Made by a program: the position numbers and the translations under genes. The notes beneath the pieces are model-generated. The model worked only from the letters and a program-made list of their open reading frames with translations. It did not search any database and had not been told where the DNA came from. Shown piece by piece: positions 6,189 to 13,442 of a stretch of 29,719 nucleotides of DNA (position 1 is the first letter of the stretch; each line of letters opens with the position of its first letter). Source of the DNA: JBHIET01 sp046760785 (GTDB lineage: Bacteria > Chloroflexota > Anaerolineae > B4-G1); NCBI GenBank assembly GCA_046760785.1, contig JBHIET010000039.1, positions 1-29,719 of the forward strand, read 5' to 3'.

Positions 6189-7016
6189 ATGATGGCATCA
6201 TCTATCTACTTGCCTGAAATGGCCCACCTGGCCGAAGTGAAGCACATGACTGTGCTGGAGAAACTGTTCACCATCGAGTTGCCCGACGGGCGTGGCCTGG
6301 GACACGACCCGGGACAATTCGTGATGGTCTCGGTGCTGGGTGTAGGTGAGGCCCCCGTATCTATCACCTCCTCACCCAGTCGCTCCAACGGCAACTTCGA
6401 GCTCTGTGTGCGACGGGTGGGCGACGTGACTAACGCGCTGCACAAGATGCGGCCCGGAGATCGGGTGGGCATCCGTGGGCCTTTTGGCCACGGCTTCCCC
6501 ATCGAGAAGATGCGCGGCCGGGACGTGCTCTTCGCGCCGGGCGGTCTGGGGCTGGCCCCGCTTCGCTCGCTGATCAACCAGGTGCTCGACGAGCGCGGCT
6601 CGTTTGGGCGGGTGCTCGTTCTTTACGGGGCTAAGCGGCCGGACGAACTGCTGTTCCGCGACGAGCTGGACGAGTGGGTCGCCCGTGGCGACGTCGAGTG
6701 TCACATCACCGTTGACCGGGGCGACGAGACGTGGGACGGCCACGTGGGGGTTATCACCACCCTCTTTCCGATGATTGCCGTGGACCCGCGCAACACCGTC
6801 GCCGTCACCTGCGGCCCGCCCATTATGTACCGCTTCGTGTTGATGGAGTTGCTGGGCAAGGGTATCCCGGAGACCCAGATTTATCTCTCGCTGGAACGGC
6901 GGATGAAGTGTGGCGTGGGCAAGTGTGGTCATTGCCAGATCAACGATCTCTATTGTTGTCAGGAAGGCCCCGTCTTCACCTACGCTCAGATCAAAAACGT
7001 GCCGGAGGCGCTGTGA
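6189..7016 (+). CDS. hydG: Group 3b-type [NiFe] hydrogenase, gamma subunit (FAD/NAD(P)-binding, AsrB-like)
   Basis: This is the diaphorase subunit that exchanges electrons with NAD(P)H. The 275-residue product has a ferredoxin-NADP reductase fold: an FAD-binding barrel (APVSITSSPS near 55-64), a nucleotide-binding lobe (GGLGLAP 118-124, CGPPIMY 208-214) and a C-terminal 2Fe-2S binding motif CGVGKCGHC followed by CC (Cys241, 246, 249, 256/257), as in dihydroorotate dehydrogenase electron-transfer subunits. A Shine-Dalgarno TAGGAGGGA lies at 6173-6181. ATG 6189 is followed by a second ATG in frame, so the start may be three bases later. The stop overlaps the delta start by one base (TGATG). Confidence 0.92.
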   Translation: MMASSIYLPEMAHLAEVKHMTVLEKLFTIELPDGRGLGHDPGQFVMVSVLGVGEAPVSITSSPSRSNGNFELCVRRVGDVTNALHKMRPGDRVGIRGPFGHGFPIEKMRGRDVLFAPGGLGLAPLRSLINQVLDERGSFGRVLVLYGAKRPDELLFRDELDEWVARGDVECHITVDRGDETWDGHVGVITTLFPMIAVDPRNTVAVTCGPPIMYRFVLMELLGKGIPETQIYLSLERRMKCGVGKCGHCQINDLYCCQEGPVFTYAQIKNVPEAL

Positions 7017-7762
7017 TGGGAAAACCAAAAGTAGCATTTTTCGACTTCGCTTGCTGCGAAGGTTGTCAGTTGACCGTCATTGACTCTCTCCAGACCCACG
7101 TGGACTTGCTGGACGCGGTGGAGATCGTCAACTTCCGTGAGGCCAGTTCACGACGGGATCACGACTACCAGATCGCCTTCGTCGAAGGATCCATCACCCG
7201 CGAGCAGGACGAGGAGCGGCTCTTGCGCATCCGCGAGCAAGCTGATGTCATGGTTGCGCTGGGGGCCTGCGCCCACATCGCTGGTGTCAACGCCCTCAAG
7301 AACCTGCATCCACTGGAGGACGTCCGCCGCTGGGTCTACGGTGATAAAGCGGACTGGTACGATACCTACGCAGCCCGTCCCATCGGCGCCGTGATCGAGG
7401 TGGACGCCTTCATCCCCGGCTGTCCGATTGACCGAGAGGAGTTCGTCAGGGTGGTTAAGGCGCTGTTGGTGGGCAAGAAGCCACCCATCCCAGACTATCC
7501 GGTTTGCGTGGAATGTAAGAAGAGAGGGAACGTCTGTGTGTACGAACTGGGCAGAGCCTGCCTTGGCCCTGTCATCCGGGCTGGCTGCGACGCGATCTGC
7601 CCGACCTACGGCGCGGGCTGTGAGGGCTGCCGGGGTCTCATCCCGCAGCCCAACGAGAACGCGATGAAAGAGGTGCTGGACGAGGCTGGGCTGACTCTGG
7701 ACGAGGTCTTGAGCCAGTTCACCATGTTCAACGCCTACCGCGAGTCGGAGATTGGGGCATGA
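7016..7762 (+). CDS. hydD: Group 3b-type [NiFe] hydrogenase, delta (small) subunit
   Basis: The small subunit carries the Fe-S chain from the NiFe site. The 248-residue product lacks a Tat signal, so it is cytoplasmic. Proximal cluster ligands are CEGC (Cys14, Cys17), Cys85 (GACAH) and Cys136 (PGCPID). Eight further cysteines, Cys164, 167, 174, 182 and Cys191, 195, 202, 205, fit two more 4Fe-4S clusters, as in Pyrococcus sulfhydrogenase. The ATG at 7016 overlaps the gamma stop, and its own end overlaps the alpha start by four bases (ATGA), so the structural subunits are translationally coupled. Confidence 0.94.
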   Translation: MGKPKVAFFDFACCEGCQLTVIDSLQTHVDLLDAVEIVNFREASSRRDHDYQIAFVEGSITREQDEERLLRIREQADVMVALGACAHIAGVNALKNLHPLEDVRRWVYGDKADWYDTYAARPIGAVIEVDAFIPGCPIDREEFVRVVKALLVGKKPPIPDYPVCVECKKRGNVCVYELGRACLGPVIRAGCDAICPTYGAGCEGCRGLIPQPNENAMKEVLDEAGLTLDEVLSQFTMFNAYRESEIGA

Positions 7763-9048
7763 GCACAATGAAGATTGACGTACATCACGTGACGCGGGTC
7801 GAGGGTCACGGCAATATCGTGGTGGATGCTCGCAGAGGCGAGATCAAGGAATGTCGTTTTGAGGTCGTCGAGGCCCCGCGCTTCTTCGAGGCGATGGTGC
7901 GCGGTCGGCCCTACTACGAACTCAACCTCATCACCTGTCGCATCTGTGGTATCTGCAGCGTGGGCCACAACACGACCAGCCTCCGCGCCACCGAGAAGGC
8001 GCTGGGAGTGGAGCCTTCGGAGCAGACGGTGCTGTTGCGCAAGCTTAACTTCCACGGCGAGACGATTGACAGCCACGTCCTGCATACCTACTATCTGGTC
8101 ACTCCTGACTTCCTCGGGGTGCCCAGCGTCATCCCGCTCGTGGAGACCCACCGGGAGGTAGTAGAGCGGGCACTGCGGATCAAGAAACTTTCCGGCGATC
8201 TCTGCGCCATGATCGGCGGCCGCCATACTCACGCCTGCGCGATGACCGTCGGCGGCTTCACGCACACGCCCACCGAGCGGGAATTGCGGGAGATGCAAGC
8301 CCGGTTGGTGGATGCCCGCGCCGATATGGACGAGACGGTGGCGCTCTTCTCCACCCTCTCCTGGCCAGAGTTCGAGCGGGAGACGGAGTACGTCTCTCTC
8401 AAGAAGGACGACGAGTATGCCTTCATTGACGGCACCGTCGTCACCAGCGACGGCTTCTCCTACCCCGTCGAGGACTACAGGAAGGTGACTAACGAGGAGT
8501 GCGTGCCCTTCTCCACGGCCAAGTGGACGCATCACAACCGTGAGTCCTACATGGTGGGTGCACTGGCGCGGTTCAACAACAACTTCGACCAACTCCACCC
8601 TCGCGCTAAAGAGGCGGCGGCCAAGTTGGGCCTGAAACCTATCGTCACTAATCCCTTCCTCAACTCCGCCGCCCAGGTGGTGGAGATGGTTCACTGCGTG
8701 GAGGATTCCATCCGCATCAGCGATGAACTGCTCACCCGAGGTGTCCAGCCCGAGAATCCGCCGGTCGTGGACGTGAAGGCGGGGGAGGGGGTCGGCGCGT
8801 GCGATGTGCCACGTGGCATTCTCTTCCACAATTACGTCTACGATGAGAACGGTATCTGCACGGAGGCCAATTGCGTCATCCCCACCAACCAGAACATGGC
8901 CAACCTCAACGCCGACATGAGGGAATTCCTGCCTCAGATTATGGACAGGCCGCAGGACGAGATCCGGCTTATGCTGGAGATGTTGGTGCGGGCTTACGAC
9001 CCCTGCATTTCTTGTTCGGCGCACTTTTTGACGGTGACGTTTGTGTGA
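7759..9048 (+). CDS. hydA: Group 3b-type [NiFe] hydrogenase, alpha (large) subunit
   Basis: This is the catalytic subunit. At 429 residues it is close to the length of Pyrococcus hydrogenase I alpha. NiFe ligands are in RICGICSVGH (Cys63, Cys66) and DPCISCSAH (Cys416, Cys419). The seven residues after His422 (FLTVTFV) are the C-terminal extension removed by the maturation protease, whose gene follows directly. The N-terminal VTRVEGHGNI is the L1 motif. The ordered beta-gamma-delta-alpha genes support group 3b, bidirectional H2/NADP(H) with possible sulfur reduction. That activity is inferred from the family. Confidence 0.95.
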   Translation: MSTMKIDVHHVTRVEGHGNIVVDARRGEIKECRFEVVEAPRFFEAMVRGRPYYELNLITCRICGICSVGHNTTSLRATEKALGVEPSEQTVLLRKLNFHGETIDSHVLHTYYLVTPDFLGVPSVIPLVETHREVVERALRIKKLSGDLCAMIGGRHTHACAMTVGGFTHTPTERELREMQARLVDARADMDETVALFSTLSWPEFERETEYVSLKKDDEYAFIDGTVVTSDGFSYPVEDYRKVTNEECVPFSTAKWTHHNRESYMVGALARFNNNFDQLHPRAKEAAAKLGLKPIVTNPFLNSAAQVVEMVHCVEDSIRISDELLTRGVQPENPPVVDVKAGEGVGACDVPRGILFHNYVYDENGICTEANCVIPTNQNMANLNADMREFLPQIMDRPQDEIRLMLEMLVRAYDPCISCSAHFLTVTFV

Positions 9049-9131
9049 GCGAGTAAGCGAGTCAGCGAGTCAGCGATAGAGCGAGTGGGCGAGTCAGCGA
9101 TAGAGCGAGTGGGCGAGTCAGCGATAGAGCG
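9049..9131 (+). repeat. 24-bp tandem repeat spanning the maturation protease start
   Basis: The 24-bp unit GCGAGTCAGCGATAGAGCGAGTGG occurs at 9065-9088 and 9089-9112, with a partial third copy at 9113-9131. Degenerate GCGAGTMA 8-mers precede it (9049-9064). Each full copy contains a GTG in the frame of the downstream protease, so copy number changes the N-terminus in steps of eight residues without a frameshift. Confidence 0.9.
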
Positions 9132-9651
9132 GCGATCGGTCCTGGTGCTCGGTCTGGGCAACCCCTGGCGTGGTGACGATGGTGTAGGCTGCCGCGTGGT
9201 CGAAGAACTGATGCGCCGGTGTCCTGAGCTTGTCGAAGGGCGGGAGCTGCCGCCGGGCGTCCAAGTGCTCGATGGAGGCTCGGTTGGACTGGGGCTACTC
9301 GATCTGATGGAGGGATGGGGGCGGGTTATCGTCGTGGATGCCGCCGAGATGGGACGGAAGCCTGGCGAGTTCGTGCGCTTCACCCTGGCCGACGTTCGTC
9401 TGGCCTCCGCGTGTGACCCTTTCTCGTTCCACGACGCGGGGCTGGTGGAGGTCCTGGCGCTCGCCGACGCGCTGGGTCGGCCGCTGCCAGAGATGGTGAT
9501 CTTCGGCGTCCAGCCGGCGGAGGTCGGCTGGGGAGAGGGGCTGAGCCCGGCTGTGGAAACCGCGCTACCGATACTGGCCGACGCAGTAATCGAAGAGGTA
9601 AATAATCCTCCTGCAGCTTCTGAACCTGCGGGAGGATCACCGAAAGGTTAA
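9085..9651 (+). CDS. [NiFe] hydrogenase C-terminal maturation protease (HycI/HyaD family)
   Basis: This endopeptidase cuts the tail of the large subunit after nickel insertion. The catalytic-type GLGNPWRGDDGVG motif starts near residue 23, with metal-site Asp in VVDAAEMG and His in SFHDAGLVE. No ATG exists; candidate GTG starts lie at 9085 and 9109 in the tandem repeat and at 9145 just before the core, and the true start is unclear. Two insertions are visible: the dispersed 17-bp palindrome at 9222-9240 adds PELVEG between the first helix and ELPPG, and a hairpin at 9605-9637 forms the tail NNPPAASEPAGG. The gene follows hydA by 36 bases. Confidence 0.9.
   Translation: MGESAIERVGESAIERRSVLVLGLGNPWRGDDGVGCRVVEELMRRCPELVEGRELPPGVQVLDGGSVGLGLLDLMEGWGRVIVVDAAEMGRKPGEFVRFTLADVRLASACDPFSFHDAGLVEVLALADALGRPLPEMVIFGVQPAEVGWGEGLSPAVETALPILADAVIEEVNNPPAASEPAGGSPKG
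9222..9240 (+). repeat. REP-like palindrome inserted in coding sequence (encodes PELVEG)
   Basis: TCCTGAGCTTGTCGAAGGG is the recurring short element of this genome. It is read in frame as PELVEG in the maturation protease. Related forms lie at 15121-15157, 21293-21316, 22864-22881 and 23199-23218. Confidence 0.75.
9605..9637 (+). repeat. Hairpin repeat at the 3' end of the protease gene
   Basis: Arms ATCCTCCTGCAG (9605-9616) and CTGCGGGAGGAT (9626-9637) differ at one position. The right arm shares GAACCTGCGGGAGG with 542-576. It lies inside the last codons, 26 bases before the response regulator, and could damp read-through. Confidence 0.65.
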
Positions 9652-9662
9652 AGGAGAAGGCC

Positions 9663-10073
9663 ATGCCCAAAATTCTGGTGATTGAGGACGATCCTGACAT
9701 GGTGATGGCGCTTCGCATGCCATTGGAAGCCAACGGCTATGAGTTGATCGCTGCCACTACTGCTGAGGAAGGGTTGCAGAAAGTCAAGGAGGTCGAGCCA
9801 GACCTGATCATCCTTGACGTGATGCTGGAGACGACGACGGCTGGCTTTCAGGTCTCTCTCCAACTGCGCAGCCCTGACCCCAAGTCGGAGTATGCCATCT
9901 ACCGGCACATCCCGATCCTGATGCTGACCGCGATCCATACCACCACGTCCCTGCGCTTCGGCCCTGACGAAGCCTACCTGCCGGTGGACGACTTCGTGGA
10001 CAAGCCGATTGACCCCGATGTGTTGCTGGAGAAGGTACGTGCGCTGATCAAGCAGGCGCAGAGTACCCCCTGA
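9663..10073 (+). CDS. Single-domain response regulator (CheY-like receiver)
   Basis: The 136-residue receiver has the acidic pocket EDDPD near residues 8-12, the phosphoacceptor Asp in LIILDVML (Asp52), the MLTA threonine and the DKPID lysine. There is no output domain, so it would act through protein contacts or in a phosphorelay. The ATG at 9663 follows AAAGGAGAAGG (9650-9660), and the gene starts 11 bases after the protease. A histidine kinase gene follows at once. Co-transcription with the hydrogenase genes is likely from the spacing. An unusual insertion between beta3 and beta4 (TTTAGFQVSLQLRSPDPKSE) lengthens this region compared with CheY. Confidence 0.9.
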   Translation: MPKILVIEDDPDMVMALRMPLEANGYELIAATTAEEGLQKVKEVEPDLIILDVMLETTTAGFQVSLQLRSPDPKSEYAIYRHIPILMLTAIHTTTSLRFGPDEAYLPVDDFVDKPIDPDVLLEKVRALIKQAQSTP

Positions 10074-10083
10074 CCCCACTTTC

Positions 10084-10107
10084 CCTACCCCTGGTGGGGG
10101 AGGGGGT
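10084..10107 (+). repeat. G/C-rich hairpin repeat between response regulator and kinase
   Basis: CCCTACCCC and GGGGGAGGGG surround TGGT. It resembles the dispersed element that encodes PLPGPPPQAGEG in pgi (20784-20822). The longest reading of the kinase frame begins inside it. Confidence 0.65.
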
Positions 10108-10132
10108 TAGGGGGTCGAACCCGGAGCGCGCG

Positions 10133-11308
10133 GTGGAATTGGAGCGGGTACTGGCCCGTCTGGCCGATGGAGCCAGGCAGACGTTACAGGCGGACGCAGC
10201 AGCGATCCGCCTGGTTGACCAAGAGGGCGCGCACTTGACGGTGGCGGCGGCTTCCGGTCTCCCCGCTGTGCTCCGTCAGCGAGAGCAGATTGAGATGGAG
10301 CGCAGCCCCCTCGATAGGAGGGCGCTCTTCGGTCGGTCAACCATCATTGCTGATGCTAACACTGATCCCCGGCCTGTGAGTATGCCTGGCGATTATCGTT
10401 CTGTTCTGTGTGTGCCACTGGTCTACGAGGACAACCTCGTCGGAACCCTCCACGTCTACGCGACCACGCCCCGACGCTTTGGCGAAGCGGATGCTGCCCT
10501 GTTGATGCCACTGGCTGATCTGGGCGCGGCGGCTGTAGCGGCCACCCGTGAGCTGGCGGCGCTGGAAGCTCTGGAGGCCAGCAAGGCTCACTTCATCCGC
10601 GTGGCAGCCCACGAACTGCGCTCTCCCGTCGCCGTCACTCAGTCGCTGGTGCGAGGCGTGCTCAAGGGATACGCTGGTGAAATGAGTGACAAACAGGCCG
10701 AGATATTCAGTCGCATCAGCCGCCGCCTCGATTTCCTGGAGAGCCTGGTCAACGACTTGCTGGACCTGGCGGCGGGCAAGGTCCCGGAGCTGGCAGAGGA
10801 GGAAGTGGCGGTAGTGGTCAACGCTTCGGTGGGGCGGGCGGTACTCTTGCTTCAGCCTCGCGCCGAGGAGAAAGGCGTAGATCTGGTTCACCGGGCCTGC
10901 TCCGAGGAGTTGGTCGTCCGTGGGACCGAGGAGGGACTGGACCGCATCTTCGTCAACCTGGTGGGGAATGCGGTCAAGTATACGCCCTCAGGGGGTAGCG
11001 TGACCGTCTCCCTGCGCCGGGAGGGAGACGAGATTCTGGTGGAGGTGGCTGACACCGGCATCGGCATCCCGGAGGAGGCGCTGCCCCACCTGTTCGAGGA
11101 GTTCTACCGTGCTCCCAACGCCAAAGCGCTGGACGAGGTCGGGACAGGGCTGGGGTTGCCCATCGTCAAGGATTTGGTGGAGCGCTACGGCGGACGCATT
11201 GAGATTGAGAGCAGGGTGGGACAAGGCTCCACGTTCACCGTGACCTTTCCTATTTTCCCAATCTACCAATCTACGTCCCCTCCCATTTTGGCAGATCCCG
11301 CTAGATGA
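10133..11308 (+). CDS. GAF-domain sensor histidine kinase
   Basis: The roughly 391-residue soluble kinase has an N-terminal GAF domain (about 1-155), an H-box with RVAAHELRSPVAV (phospho-His), N-box FVNLVGNAVKYTPSGG, G1 DTGIGIPEE and G2 GTGLGLPIV. No membrane segment is seen, so it senses a cytoplasmic signal such as redox state or a small ligand. GTG 10133 is preferred because GGAG (10123-10126) precedes it at a good distance; GTG 10094 lies in a repeat and lacks a ribosome site. It pairs with the receiver gene directly upstream and may report on hydrogenase state. Its target is not in the window. Confidence 0.88.
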   Translation: MELERVLARLADGARQTLQADAAAIRLVDQEGAHLTVAAASGLPAVLRQREQIEMERSPLDRRALFGRSTIIADANTDPRPVSMPGDYRSVLCVPLVYEDNLVGTLHVYATTPRRFGEADAALLMPLADLGAAAVAATRELAALEALEASKAHFIRVAAHELRSPVAVTQSLVRGVLKGYAGEMSDKQAEIFSRISRRLDFLESLVNDLLDLAAGKVPELAEEEVAVVVNASVGRAVLLLQPRAEEKGVDLVHRACSEELVVRGTEEGLDRIFVNLVGNAVKYTPSGGSVTVSLRREGDEILVEVADTGIGIPEEALPHLFEEFYRAPNAKALDEVGTGLGLPIVKDLVERYGGRIEIESRVGQGSTFTVTFPIFPIYQSTSPPILADPAR

Positions 11309-11316
11309 GTATGATT

Positions 11317-11536
11317 GAGTTCATTGTCAAAGGAAGACTTTAGACGCATTGCGGTAAAAGTGACACGCTAATTTCCTGGAGCTCGCAGTCCTCGTCCGTT
11401 CGGCTGAGTCTTCGGCCCGAGCTCAGGTCGAAGGCTCACGGCGAAGCCCCGAGGGCGTCGCAGGCAAGGACATTGCGTCAAAGCGATTGCTCGTTGCCTG
11501 GGACGCCCCCGAGACGGGGACTTCGAGCGTTTTGCA
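11317..11536. repeat. Intergenic repeat-rich segment, possible decayed family 1 copy
   Basis: The gap between the kinase and the convergent patatin gene contains TTCATTGTCAAAGGA (about 11321-11335) and the block GACGCCCCCGAGACGGGGAC (11501-11520), the reverse of the core in MITE copy B. Between them are GAGGGCGTC-like and GCAGGCAA/TTGCCTGG inverted pieces. No gene was seen. Its relation to family 1 is weaker than for copies A-C. Confidence 0.45.
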
Positions 11537-12643
11537 TCAAGAACCAGTAAGATCTGTGAACCCCCCAACCGCTGGCATCGCTATTGAGAGTCCCCCTCCA
11601 GGCAAGCCGCTCTCTCCCTCCAGAGGCCTCCCCGCCCGCACCCAGGCCGCTTTGGCGTCTCCGTAGCCCATCTGATACAGCCGCTCGTGGTTGTCCGGGT
11701 CGTAACGGATGATCTCTGCCAGGGGGATGGGGTGTTGGGGAGAGACAATGACCGGCGGCTCAATTTCCTGGTGCCGGAGGTCAATGGCCTCTGCCTGAGG
11801 AGAGGGAGGAGACTGACCACGCAACTGGGCTTTCAACGCCTCGTTCTCCGCCTGCAGCCGGGCGTTCTCCAGAGTCAGCCGCACCACCTGGTTGGTGCGA
11901 TGGAAGAGCTTGAGATCGGCCTGGAAGGAAGCCAGCAGCGCCCACTCGAAGGCAGCCTGGGCGGCCGACAGCAGCCCGCGCACGCCGCCAGCAGGCGTGT
12001 ACCGGGGACGGCCCTCTTCATCCTCCCAGGGGGTCATCAGCACCACCACGATGTCCTCGGCACCCGCGTCAATGGCCGGGCCCAGCGGCGTGTTGGCCAC
12101 CGTGCCGCCGTCCCAGAAAGCCACGTCGTCAATCCTCGTGGGCGGATAGACCAGCGGGATGCTGCAACTGGCCAGGATGTGATCCAGCGTGATCTCCACG
12201 TGCTCGCAGCGGCTGCCCGGCGAAGGGTCGGGGCTGTTGCCGAAGACGCGCAGCCGGCCCGTCTCCATCTCGACGACGGTGATGCGCAGGTGCTTGGCTG
12301 GGGACTCCGCATTGACGCGCGAGAGGTCTATCCAGCCCCCTTCGACCAGCGTCTTGCGCAGCGGGGCCGTATCCAGCAGGTGGTCCCACTCGTCCAGCGA
12401 AAACAGGTCCCAGGCGCGGCGCTGCACGTCGTCGGTCGTCAAGCGCCGCCACAAAGCCCATAGCGAGTGCGCCGTGTGGCCCGAGGCGATGGCCGCTCCG
12501 TTCACGGCCCCGATGGACGTGCCGACGATGATGTCGGGAACCCACTCGTGCTCTTCGAGGAAGCGGAGCACGCCGACGTGGTAGGCCCCCCGCCCCCCAC
12601 CGCCGGAGAGGACCAGCGCTCTTGAGGGATGTGATTTGGCCAT
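11537..12643 (-). CDS. Patatin-like phospholipase
   Basis: This serine lipid hydrolase family uses a Ser-Asp dyad. The 368-residue product shows the oxyanion loop SGGGGRGAY (13-21), the nucleophile elbow GTSIG (41-45, Ser43) and DGG (178-180, Asp178). A short leucine/glutamate-rich coiled coil (ENARLQAENEALKAQLRG) lies in the C-terminal third. There is no signal peptide, so it is probably cytoplasmic or membrane-peripheral. ATG 12643 is chosen because it aligns with the family start; the longer frame reads through a dispersed repeat. A good promoter lies upstream. The last residues run into repeat-rich sequence, so the native C-terminus may be altered. Confidence 0.92.
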   Translation of the reverse strand: MAKSHPSRALVLSGGGGRGAYHVGVLRFLEEHEWVPDIIVGTSIGAVNGAAIASGHTAHSLWALWRRLTTDDVQRRAWDLFSLDEWDHLLDTAPLRKTLVEGGWIDLSRVNAESPAKHLRITVVEMETGRLRVFGNSPDPSPGSRCEHVEITLDHILASCSIPLVYPPTRIDDVAFWDGGTVANTPLGPAIDAGAEDIVVVLMTPWEDEEGRPRYTPAGGVRGLLSAAQAAFEWALLASFQADLKLFHRTNQVVRLTLENARLQAENEALKAQLRGQSPPSPQAEAIDLRHQEIEPPVIVSPQHPIPLAEIIRYDPDNHERLYQMGYGDAKAAWVRAGRPLEGESGLPGGGLSIAMPAVGGFTDLTGS

Positions 12644-12661
12644 TGGATTACCCCCTGCCGT

Positions 12662-12686
12662 GGGCAGGCGCAAGACCTGCCCCTAC
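12662..12686. repeat. Dispersed 25-bp palindrome (GGGCAGGYGCAAGACCTGCCC), copy 1
   Basis: GGGCAGGCGCAAGACCTGCCC followed by CCTAC recurs almost unchanged at 14862-14886. Here it lies in the 5' leader of the patatin gene, between promoter and start codon, where it would form an RNA hairpin. Confidence 0.8.
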
Positions 12687-12693
12687 TACACGG

Positions 12694-12722
12694 ATTATAC
12701 TTCAGCGTTCTGGCTGAGGCAA
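12694..12722 (-). promoter_or_regulatory. Candidate promoter of the patatin gene
   Basis: On the minus strand, TTGCCT (12722-12717), 17 bases and a perfect TATAAT (12699-12694) lie about 50 bases before the start codon. Confidence 0.6.
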
Positions 12723-12770
12723 ACAGCGAATCGTGGTCGCCCGATTTGTGCCACCAGGGGAAGCGGGGGG

Positions 12771-12776
12771 TATAAT
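12771..12776 (+). promoter_or_regulatory. Candidate -10 box for the 12803 gene
   Basis: A perfect TATAAT sits 26 bases before the ATG at 12803. The best -35 candidate, TTGTGC (12746-12751), is 19 bases away and weak. Confidence 0.4.
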
Positions 12777-12802
12777 GGAGACAACCCCCCAGGGAGTAGT
12801 GG

Positions 12803-13060
12803 ATGACCGACAGCCAGACCGCCCAGGAAAGAATCGCCGACCTGATCGCCAGATACGAGGCCCTCTCGCCCGCCAGGCGCAGCGCGTTGAGCGAGATGGA
12901 CACCCGGCACATCTTTATCCTGCCGCTCTTCGACGCGCTGGGCTGGGACATCACCAGCAATCCCGACGAGGTCGCCGAGGAAGCCGCCCTCGACGCGCTG
13001 GTCTATGAGCTGTACGGGCTGACGGAGGAGGAGAGCGCGTTGGTGGAGGAAAGAGGGTAG
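12803..13060 (+). pseudogene. Restriction/methyltransferase gene reduced to its N- and C-terminal ends
   Basis: The 85-residue frame has a first part (about residues 1-60) with HIFILPLFDALGWDI and NPDEVAEE, like the start of Eco57I/type IIG-type restriction-methyltransferase proteins. It then jumps to LDALVYELYGLTEEESALVEE, the typical last residues of the same proteins. The nuclease, methyltransferase (NPPY) and specificity parts, normally hundreds of residues, are missing. The frame is kept, as in the DUF4160 remnant. It has a good Shine-Dalgarno (AGGGAG, 12791-12796) and a TATAAT upstream, so it may still be expressed. The assignment rests on recognition of both termini, not on a search. 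Confidence 0.65.
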
Positions 13061-13092
13061 AAGGCAAACAGGAGCGAACCAAGGAGCAAGAA

Positions 13093-13422
13093 ATGGTCAG
13101 AACCGGCAAATCGGAAAGAGTGCCCAAGAAAATGCGGGCGAAATTCGGCGAGATCGTGGCGCTCACGGATCGGGTCTGCGAGGAGTACCTGGACGAGGAG
13201 TACGCCCAGTTGGCCCGCCAGGCGACGGCCGCCCTGTGCCGTAAGCGCCCGTCGCCCCTGGAGAGGGGGCGCGTGGATATATGGGCCTGCGGCATTGTGT
13301 ACGCCCTGGGGACCGTCAACTTCCTCTTTGATCAGAGCCAGGAGCCCCACATGAGCGCAGACGAGCTGTGCGCGGCGTTTGGCGTCAAGAAAAGCAGTGG
13401 GACAAACAAATCGCCTCCGTGA
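13093..13422 (+). CDS. DUF6398-domain protein, probably C-terminally shortened
   Basis: The 109-residue product contains the DUF6398 signature: IVALTDRVCEEYLDEEYAQL, KRPSPLERGRVDIWACGIVYALG and NFLFDQSQEPHMSADELCAAFGV. The function of the domain is unknown. In related proteins the helix after AFGV normally continues; here it ends quickly in KKSSGTNKSPP, so a 3' truncation or frameshift is likely. It follows the restriction remnant by 32 bases, on the same strand. The ATG at 13093 follows AAGGAGCAAG (13080-13089). Confidence 0.75.
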   Translation: MVRTGKSERVPKKMRAKFGEIVALTDRVCEEYLDEEYAQLARQATAALCRKRPSPLERGRVDIWACGIVYALGTVNFLFDQSQEPHMSADELCAAFGVKKSSGTNKSPP

Positions 13423-13442
13423 AGGAGTGAAGGCGGGTGGCG

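Noticed and set aside
7735..9024. Long antisense frame (429 codons) opposite the hydrogenase large subunit
   Set aside because: It is a shadow of the high-GC alpha gene: low-complexity His/Arg/Leu composition, no motifs and no ribosome site.
9065..9131. Tandem 24-bp repeats considered as a CRISPR fragment
   Set aside because: The units are directly adjacent with no unique spacers, and no cas genes are present.
10094..10132. Longer N-terminus for the histidine kinase
   Set aside because: The residues MGEGVRGSNPERA come from a dispersed G-rich repeat, and no ribosome site precedes it.
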